A stretch of DNA of 19,887 bases, from assembly GCA_964521525.1 (NCBI GenBank), contig CAZFTD010000051.1:1-19887 (forward strand), in the 5' to 3' direction. The stretch comes from CALEUX01 sp964521525 (GTDB lineage: Bacteria > Bacteroidota > Bacteroidia > Bacteroidales > Marinilabiliaceae). The notes under the pieces are model-generated. The model had not been told where the DNA came from. It was given only the letters and a program-made list of their open reading frames with translations, and searched no databases. Position 1 is the first letter of the stretch. Each line of letters starts with the position of its first letter. Shown here piece by piece: positions 14,354-19,887 of this stretch. The translations under genes were made by a program, and so were the position numbers.

Positions 14354-15766
14354 ATGACAACCAACGATACCATTTGTGCCATATCAACCGCCCAGGGAAT
14401 GGGAGCCATAGCAGTAATCCGCATTTCAGGCCCCGATACTTTTAAGGTGTGCGAATTATTGTTTAAACCTGTCAAAAAAGCAAAAATACTCTCACAACAA
14501 CAGCCCAATACAATACACTTTGGCACTATTAACGATGGAGAAAAGGATATTGATGAAGTATTGGTATCGGTTTTTAAAGCACCGCACTCCTTTACCGGTG
14601 ACGACGTTGTGGAAATTGCCTGTCATGGAGCGCCCTACATTCAGCAACAAATATTGCAATTGCTAACGAAAAACGGTGCACGGCTGGCACAACCTGGCGA
14701 GTTTACACAACGTGCCTTTTTAAATGGCAAAATGGATTTAAGCCAAGCCGAAGCCGTGGCCGATTTAATTGCTTCACGCAGCGAGGCCGCCCGAAGAGTT
14801 GCCCTGCAACAAATGCGTGGAGGTTTTACAACAGAGTTAATAAGACTGCGGGAACGCTTGCTTTGGTTTATATCGCTTATTGAGTTAGAGCTTGATTTTA
14901 GTGAAGAAGATGTTGAATTTGCCAGCCGCAAAGAGCTATTTGCTCTGGTTGAAGAACTAATTGCCCATTTGCAACGACTCGTAGATTCGTTCTCGCTGGG
15001 GAATGCCATTAAAAATGGAATCCCTGTAGCCATTGTTGGCCACACCAATGCAGGGAAAAGCACATTGCTTAACGCGCTGCTTAATGAAGAAAGGGCCATT
15101 GTATCTGATATTCACGGTACCACACGCGATGCCATTGAAGACACCATCAACATTAAAGGCATCACCTTTAGATTTATCGATACAGCAGGAATCAGAACTA
15201 CTGCCGATATTATAGAAAGTTTGGGGATTCAACTTACGTACAATAAAATAAAGCAGGCCGCTATTATTTTAATGATGGTGGATGTTACTGATCCTGATGA
15301 AAAAATTCACGATGCCATTTCAGATATTTTAAATAAGATTGACTCTGCGCGTCAGCAATTGATTGTAGTGGTTAATAAAACCGATTTGGTCGATAACAAT
15401 GAGTTGGATATGCGATTCTCACAGCAGGCATTTTCTGAGTTATCTGGTAATAACTGCGTGGTACCTATATCAGCAAAATACAAAAGTAATTTGCAGGCTC
15501 TTACCGACGAGCTTTTACGTACCATTAACCTTCAGGCAGTCGATAATGATGAGCTGATAGTTACCAACGCCCGCCATCACGAAGCTTTATCCAAGGCACT
15601 TGACAGCATACAACGAGTTAGAGAAGGTTTAAACAATGGTATTTCGGGTGATTTTCTGGCCCAGGATATCCGTGAAGTGCTGTATTTTTTAGGCAGTATA
15701 ACCGGGCAAATATCTACAGATGAGATACTTGGTACTATATTTAAAAATTTCTGTATTGGAAAGTAA
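14354..15766 (+). CDS. mnmE: tRNA uridine-5-carboxymethylaminomethyl(34) synthesis GTPase MnmE
   Basis: MnmE (TrmE) is a GTPase that, with MnmG, modifies the wobble uridine of certain tRNAs. The N-terminal formyl-tetrahydrofolate-binding domain begins TICAISTAQGMGAIAVIRIS. The helical domain has GEFTQRAFLNGKMDLSQAEA. The inserted GTPase domain has G1 G229-HTNAGKS-T237, a GTTRD switch, G3 D276-T-A-G279 and G4 N341-K-T-D344. The C-terminus ends FCIGK with the conserved Cys467. The length from the ATG at 14354 is 470 aa, as in other bacteria. The frame extends 16 codons upstream to a TTG, but the promoter and ribosome-binding site exclude that. The mnmG gene is not in the window. Confidence 0.96.
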   Translation: MTTNDTICAISTAQGMGAIAVIRISGPDTFKVCELLFKPVKKAKILSQQQPNTIHFGTINDGEKDIDEVLVSVFKAPHSFTGDDVVEIACHGAPYIQQQILQLLTKNGARLAQPGEFTQRAFLNGKMDLSQAEAVADLIASRSEAARRVALQQMRGGFTTELIRLRERLLWFISLIELELDFSEEDVEFASRKELFALVEELIAHLQRLVDSFSLGNAIKNGIPVAIVGHTNAGKSTLLNALLNEERAIVSDIHGTTRDAIEDTINIKGITFRFIDTAGIRTTADIIESLGIQLTYNKIKQAAIILMMVDVTDPDEKIHDAISDILNKIDSARQQLIVVVNKTDLVDNNELDMRFSQQAFSELSGNNCVVPISAKYKSNLQALTDELLRTINLQAVDNDELIVTNARHHEALSKALDSIQRVREGLNNGISGDFLAQDIREVLYFLGSITGQISTDEILGTIFKNFCIGK

Positions 15767-15894
15767 TCCAACTCATTATCATTAATTTAAACACACTCTT
15801 TCACTCCACATATCTCCATCATTCCAATTATATTTAGCTCAATTGCAACCTTTGGGCTATCAACACAGTTTAAATGTTGAGATAATGCAAATAC

Positions 15895-17895
15895 ATGCAG
15901 GTTAGGCGGGGTTATAAATTTGTTTTAATTATAGGCATTCTTACCGGATGCTACCAAACATTATTGACTCAAGTCGTTCTTCAGGATAGACACTTTAATA
16001 CGTTCAGGGAGGGCATTTCAGCGGCCGGTTCAGGTGACTACAATTTGGCAATTGATTTGTTTGGTAGAATTTTAAAAGAAACACCAAACCATATTGACGC
16101 ACTTACTCATCTTGGCGTAACACTTTTAGAATCAAACCAAAAAATAGATTCAGCCATATCGCTATTTAATAAAGTTTTAGAAATTATACCTCCTGAGGAT
16201 CATTTTGATCCATTTGGAATTTACATCCATCTTAATTTAGCAAGGGCTTATAATTTAAGTTTAAACCCTCAACAAGCTCTATCAGTTTTAAACTATATTG
16301 AAGATTCAATTAAAACAGATGATATAAGAGCTGATTTTGTAAGAGAGCTAAATCAAACAAGAAATTTTATAATTCATTTCAATAATCCAATTCAAATAAA
16401 TGTTACTGACGGCATTCTAAAAGAAGTTAACTCCGAGTTTGACGATCACAGCCCCTTAGTAAATTTAACAGGACAAAAAATGTTCTTTACCTCACGCAGA
16501 GCAACAAGAAATGATTACCTGTTAGAAGATAAACAGTATTCTGAAAACCTGTTTATGTCGAAATTTGATGGAATTGAGTGGAATGAACCCATTTTAATAG
16601 AAGAATTATATAGCCCTGGTGAACATATCTCAATTTTATCACTTTCGCCCGATGAAACTCAACTTTTTTTATATAAATCAGATGGAAGACCTTCGCGCAA
16701 TATTTATGTGAGCCAATTGGTTAACAATAAATGGCAAAAACCTGTAAAACTACCTAAGTCAATTAACTCCAAATGGAATGAAACCCATGCCAGTTTGTCT
16801 CCTGACCAAAGCACATTGTATTTTACCAGCAACCGACCCGGCGGATTTGGAGGGCTTGATATTTATGCCGTAAAAAAGAATACATCAGGCAAATGGGGCA
16901 AACCGGTTAATCTGGGTCCAAATATCAACTCTATTTATGATGAGGAAGCGCCAATGATTCATCCCGATGGAAAAACACTTTATTTTAATTCCAACGGTCA
17001 GTCTTCTATGGGTGGTTTTGATGTTTTCTACAGTCAAAAACTGCCTGACGGTAGTTGGGCAAAAGCAGTAAATTTAGGCTATCCAATTAATAGCCCTGAT
17101 GACGATTTGTTTTTTTTACCTACACTTGATAAAAGTGAGGCATACATGACATCGTACCGATTTTCAGAAAGCAAAGGCCGATCAAATATATATCACTTAA
17201 GTTTTAAAGATAGCATCCAAGGCTCTCTGACGATTATTGAAGGTTTGGTTAAGAATCCGAAAAAATTGCCCTTGGAGCAAATCAGAATGTTGGTTTGGAG
17301 AGAAAATGACGAACAATTAATAGGAGATTTTAGGCCAAACATACACTCGGGCAAGTACTTATTGATTCTGGAATCCGATAAAAACTATATTATTAAAGAG
17401 GCAACTCCAAAAGAAATAACCAGTATAGACACACTATATATTCCGGGTGATTTGGCTTTTAATCAGTCAAAAAAAATAATGATGGTTGAAGATATAAAAA
17501 TGATGCCCCCACTCATTCCTAAGCAAACTTCCTCTCCTATATCTTTAAAAAATGATAGCATTAAACTAACTTCTAATGAAATCAATAAGTCGACCCCTTT
17601 AAAGGATGATGTAACAAAAGAAGAACTGAAAGCTGAAGCTATTTATTCTTCTAAATATACTATTCAGGTTCTGGCCTTAAATAAACGGCCCAGAGCTAGC
17701 AGAGAGTACCTTGAGGGGTTGGATATAAAACAAATAAAAATCTACAAAGGAAAAGATGGGTATAGAAGATATGTTATAGGAGAATTTGAAAATGAATTGG
17801 AAGCAACAAAATATAAGCTTAAAATTCAAGCTGGTGGAAGGTTTCAAGATGCCTGGATCAGAAAGTTGTCGACAATAAAGCAAATATCAAATTAA
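15895..17895 (+). CDS. PorE-like TPR / PD40 beta-propeller lipoprotein ending in a SPOR domain
   Basis: The 666-aa envelope protein has a probable short lipoprotein signal with lipobox L16-T-G-C19. Residues about 35-140 form TPR-type helices (DYNLAIDLFGRILKETPNHI). Residues about 185-430 form a propeller of PD40/WD40-like repeats, each with a SPD, HPDG or TLD turn and a YFTSNRPGG- or FNSNGQSS-type strand. Residues about 440-535 look like a carboxypeptidase-regulatory-like domain. After a linker, residues about 587-660 match a SPOR domain (YTIQVLALNKRP, YRRYVIGEFENELEATKYK), which binds glycan strands lacking stem peptides. The first three domains follow the order in PorE, a peptidoglycan-linked component of the type IX secretion system, but PorE ends in an OmpA-like domain. 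A role in linking an envelope machine to peptidoglycan is inference. It lies 128 bases after mnmE, perhaps with its own promoter. Confidence 0.82.
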   Translation: MQVRRGYKFVLIIGILTGCYQTLLTQVVLQDRHFNTFREGISAAGSGDYNLAIDLFGRILKETPNHIDALTHLGVTLLESNQKIDSAISLFNKVLEIIPPEDHFDPFGIYIHLNLARAYNLSLNPQQALSVLNYIEDSIKTDDIRADFVRELNQTRNFIIHFNNPIQINVTDGILKEVNSEFDDHSPLVNLTGQKMFFTSRRATRNDYLLEDKQYSENLFMSKFDGIEWNEPILIEELYSPGEHISILSLSPDETQLFLYKSDGRPSRNIYVSQLVNNKWQKPVKLPKSINSKWNETHASLSPDQSTLYFTSNRPGGFGGLDIYAVKKNTSGKWGKPVNLGPNINSIYDEEAPMIHPDGKTLYFNSNGQSSMGGFDVFYSQKLPDGSWAKAVNLGYPINSPDDDLFFLPTLDKSEAYMTSYRFSESKGRSNIYHLSFKDSIQGSLTIIEGLVKNPKKLPLEQIRMLVWRENDEQLIGDFRPNIHSGKYLLILESDKNYIIKEATPKEITSIDTLYIPGDLAFNQSKKIMMVEDIKMMPPLIPKQTSSPISLKNDSIKLTSNEINKSTPLKDDVTKEELKAEAIYSSKYTIQVLALNKRPRASREYLEGLDIKQIKIYKGKDGYRRYVIGEFENELEATKYKLKIQAGGRFQDAWIRKLSTIKQISN

Positions 17896-17944
17896 CCATC
17901 TGATAATAAGTATCTGTTTATATTTAGTTTCCTGAGTTTATTAA

Positions 17945-17967
17945 AGAGTCTTAGAAGTTTAGACTCT
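17945..17967. terminator. Possible hairpin terminator between convergent genes
   Basis: AGAGTCT (17945-17951) and AGACTCT (17961-17967) form a seven-pair stem with a nine-base loop in the 108-base gap between two converging genes. Further pairing of TATT and AATA outside two mismatches is possible. There is no good T-tract on either strand, so this is a weak terminator candidate. Confidence 0.35.
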
Positions 17968-18003
17968 AAAATATTCAAACATCACCAATCGCCTAAAGTA
18001 TTT

Positions 18004-19410
18004 CTAAAAATAACTTGATTCATCCCAGCAATGGGTACACAGTTTTTCTTTGGGTAACCCAATTGAATCAACCAAATCGTTCATTTTCTGAAATTTTAAA
18101 GTTGTAAGTCCCAGATTCTTTCGCATTTGTTCCACCATTGCTGTGTATTTTCCGTTGGTTGTATCGGAATATTCATGTAAATCAACGTTATCGTGGCCTT
18201 CGAGTTGTGTTATGGCTGTGCGTGTGGCTAAGTCGAGATTTGAACGGGAGCGACTGAAATTAAGAAACTCGCATGGGTAAATCAATGGAGGACAGGCAAT
18301 TCGCATGTGAATTTCTTTAATTCCTCCCGCATGAAGGTGTTTCACATTATCCTTCAACTGTGTTCCGCGAACAATGGAATCATCGAGAAAAACACCACAC
18401 TTTCCTTTAAGCACCGATTGATTGGGAATTAATTTCATTTTAGCAACTAAATCACGGGTTTCCTGGTTTTGTGGCATAAAACTGCGCGGCCATGTTGGCG
18501 TATATTTAGAATAAGGCCGTTTTAAGGGAATTCCGGTTTGGTTGCTGTAACCCATGGCATGACCAACTCCCGAATCGGGAATAGCAGCTACAAAGTCGGC
18601 TTTAATATTTTCGCAGCGCGCCAAGGCGGCACCACATTTATAGCGCGAATCATCCACATTAATACCTTCATAAAAAGAAGGCGGATATCCATAATACACC
18701 CACAGGAATGAGCATACCTGCATTTTCTCGCCCGGTTTCTGAAGTTGCTGGTATCCTTCGCTGGTTATTTCAACAATTTCTCCGGGACCTAAATAATGCT
18801 CTATTTCAAAATCGAGATTTGGGAAAGCACAAGTTTCAAAAGTAACCGCAAAAGCGTCTTTCTTTTTGCCAAGGATAATGGGGGTTCGGCCCAATTTATC
18901 GCGGGCTGCAATAATTTTATCCTCGGTTAAAATCAACATGGAGCACGACCCTTTAATTTTGGCAAACACATTGTTAATGCCCGAAACAAAATCGTCGCAT
19001 TCGGCAATAAGCATAGCTACCAATTCGGTTGGATTAACCGAGCCCTGACTGGTTTCGGCAAAGGTTCGGCGTTGCTGCATAAAAGAACGCTCCAATTCTT
19101 CAATGTTTTTGATTTTACAAACTGTAGCCACGGCAAAACGACCCAGGTGGGAGGTTATAAGAATTGGCTGGGCTTCATTATCGCTAATAACACCAATACC
19201 CGAGTTTCCTTTGAATCCTTTAATATCGTTATCGAATTTATTCCGGAAATATCCATCCTCAAGACTGTGAATGGCACGTTGGAAAGCCTTGTCCTTTGAG
19301 TAGAAAGCCATCCCTGCCCTTTTGGTACCTAAGTGAGAATGATAATCAGTGCCATAAAAGACATCCATTACACAATCGCTTTTTGAAATACTTCCGAAAA
19401 AACCACTCAT
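18004..19410 (-). CDS. purF: Amidophosphoribosyltransferase (PurF) lacking the N-terminal nucleophile Cys
   Basis: PurF makes phosphoribosylamine from PRPP and glutamine, the first step of purine synthesis. The 468-aa protein has an N-terminal class II amidotransferase-like domain (MSGFFGSISK, YHSHLGTKRAGM) and a C-terminal phosphoribosyltransferase domain with the PRPP loop at 339-349 (GVFLDDSIVRG). The four cysteines that bind an Fe-S cluster in B. subtilis PurF have counterparts: C233 (QVCSFLWVYY), C380 (PPLIYPCEF), C458 and C461 (LCTHCWDES). The second residue is Ser, whereas glutamine-using PurF has Cys right after the Met or propeptide as the glutaminase nucleophile. The nearest Cys is C13. 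The protein may use free ammonia, or another subunit. I recall similar MGGFFG-type PurF proteins in Bacteroidota, so this may be a lineage form and not decay. The enzyme call is firm; the glutamine activity is not. Confidence 0.9.
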   Translation of the reverse strand: MSGFFGSISKSDCVMDVFYGTDYHSHLGTKRAGMAFYSKDKAFQRAIHSLEDGYFRNKFDNDIKGFKGNSGIGVISDNEAQPILITSHLGRFAVATVCKIKNIEELERSFMQQRRTFAETSQGSVNPTELVAMLIAECDDFVSGINNVFAKIKGSCSMLILTEDKIIAARDKLGRTPIILGKKKDAFAVTFETCAFPNLDFEIEHYLGPGEIVEITSEGYQQLQKPGEKMQVCSFLWVYYGYPPSFYEGINVDDSRYKCGAALARCENIKADFVAAIPDSGVGHAMGYSNQTGIPLKRPYSKYTPTWPRSFMPQNQETRDLVAKMKLIPNQSVLKGKCGVFLDDSIVRGTQLKDNVKHLHAGGIKEIHMRIACPPLIYPCEFLNFSRSRSNLDLATRTAITQLEGHDNVDLHEYSDTTNGKYTAMVEQMRKNLGLTTLKFQKMNDLVDSIGLPKEKLCTHCWDESSYF

Positions 19411-19540
19411 GCTTATTGATATTTTGAAATTTAAACAGATGCTGTAAAATTACTTTAATTATCAAAGCATACCATTATGCGTTAATAAATAACCGGATTT
19501 TGTTAATAAATTACAACCACAAAAAGATGTTTAGATTTAT

Positions 19541-19602
19541 AGAAACTGCTTAAGTTTAATTATTAAGATGATTAGATTTGAGATTATTAGACGGATAGAT
19601 AA
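19541..19602 (+). repeat. AT-rich intergenic repeat, copy 3
   Basis: This is the longest of three similar stretches, with the other two at 11600-11651 (same orientation) and 11772-11812 (inverted). It begins AGAAACTGCTTAAGTTTAAT and continues with TTAGA-rich sequence ending AGACGGATAGATAAG. It lies 131 bases upstream of purF. Apart from this copy and the hairpin at 19644-19670, the gap 19411-19697 holds nothing I recognise. Confidence 0.45.
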
Positions 19603-19643
19603 GCCCGGAAAAATGCTAAGACATCTATTAAAACTCTGAAAAT

Positions 19644-19670
19644 AAAAAATCCCGCCAAAGGCGGGATTTT
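19644..19670 (-). terminator. Rho-independent terminator after the cold-shock gene
   Basis: An 11-base perfect stem, AAAATCCCGCC (19646-19656) and GGCGGGATTTT (19660-19670), encloses a three-base loop. In the minus-strand transcript the stem ends in TTTT and continues TT. It lies 27 bases past the stop codon at 19698, so it is a strong intrinsic terminator. Confidence 0.92.
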
Positions 19671-19697
19671 AATACTTAAATGTTATGATGGTTTTAA

Positions 19698-19887
19698 TTA
19701 AGCCAATTTAACATTAACTGCGTTTAAACCTTTTCTTCCTTCCTGAAGGTCGAAGGTTACTTCATCGTTTTCCTTAATTCTGTCGATTAAGCCTGTTACA
19801 TGCACAAAAAATTCTTTGTCAGAATTTGTCTCCTTAATGAATCCGAAGCCTTTCGTTTCATTAAAAAATTTCACTGTTCCGTTGTTC
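19698..19887 (-). CDS. Cold-shock protein (CspA family), start cut by window edge
   Basis: The gene reads right to left and lacks only the first two bases of its likely ATG: the last window base supplies the final G, followed by NNGTVKFFNETKGFGFI. It is a small single-domain nucleic-acid-binding protein of 63 aa in full, the usual length for CspA homologues. The two RNA-binding motifs are present: KGFGFI (RNP1) and EFFVHV (RNP2). The sequence ends in LQEGRKGLNAVNVKLA. Such proteins act as RNA chaperones; many are constitutive and are not induced by cold, so the name does not prove cold regulation. The promoter and leader lie outside the window. A strong terminator follows. Confidence 0.95.
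   Translation of the reverse strand, partial: NNGTVKFFNETKGFGFIKETNSDKEFFVHVTGLIDRIKENDEVTFDLQEGRKGLNAVNVKLA

Noticed and set aside
14641..15099. 152-codon minus-strand frame inside mnmE
   Set aside because: It is fully antisense to a strongly conserved gene and is Ser-rich, as expected for a frame shadow.

Overview
The window looks like an ordinary chromosomal segment of a member of the Bacteroidota, probably near the Bacteroidales/Marinilabiliales. Support comes from a TonB-dependent-type outer-membrane protein with an N-terminal carboxypeptidase-regulatory-like domain, a lipoprotein resembling a Bacteroidota-specific family (DUF6340), a PorE-like TPR/PD40 protein, a PurF variant beginning MSGFFG, AT-rich DNA with mostly weak Shine-Dalgarno sequences, and several matches to the Bacteroidota -7 promoter element TAnnTTTG. 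I found no phage, plasmid, insertion-sequence or CRISPR genes and no rRNA or tRNA.

Layout. Positions 1-125 hold the 3' end of a plus-strand YitT/DUF2179-type gene. It converges on a block of minus-strand genes: a TonB-dependent-type receptor (280-3138), a PBP4-type D-Ala-D-Ala carboxypeptidase overlapping an upstream lipoprotein gene (3450-5928), a 521-base non-coding stretch with two unusual inverted-repeat clusters (5929-6449), an iron-containing alcohol dehydrogenase (6450-7613) and fabG (7870-8616). Next comes a probable sucD - sirtuin - mscS operon, read right to left (11571 to 8831). A 434-base gap with divergent flanking genes leads to a plus-strand block: a methyl-accepting-type transducer, an 83-aa small protein, mnmE, and a TPR-PD40-SPOR envelope protein (12006-17895). 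The last two genes are minus strand: an amidophosphoribosyltransferase (18004-19410) and a cold-shock protein cut by the window end (19698-19887).

Most genes are housekeeping: fatty-acid synthesis (fabG), TCA cycle (sucD), tRNA modification (mnmE), purine synthesis (purF), cell wall (dacB) and osmotic protection (mscS). No coherent new multi-gene system stands out. The points most worth checking are a PurF whose catalytic Cys is replaced by Ser while its Fe-S cysteines are kept; a PorE-like protein ending in SPOR rather than OmpA; a sirtuin 15 bases downstream of sucD; a small protein resembling a Nif11 domain next to a chemoreceptor-like gene; and several intergenic repeats or palindromes (144-234, 6103-6240, 6382-6434, 11600-11812, 19541-19602). 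All calls come from reading the sequence, without database searches.
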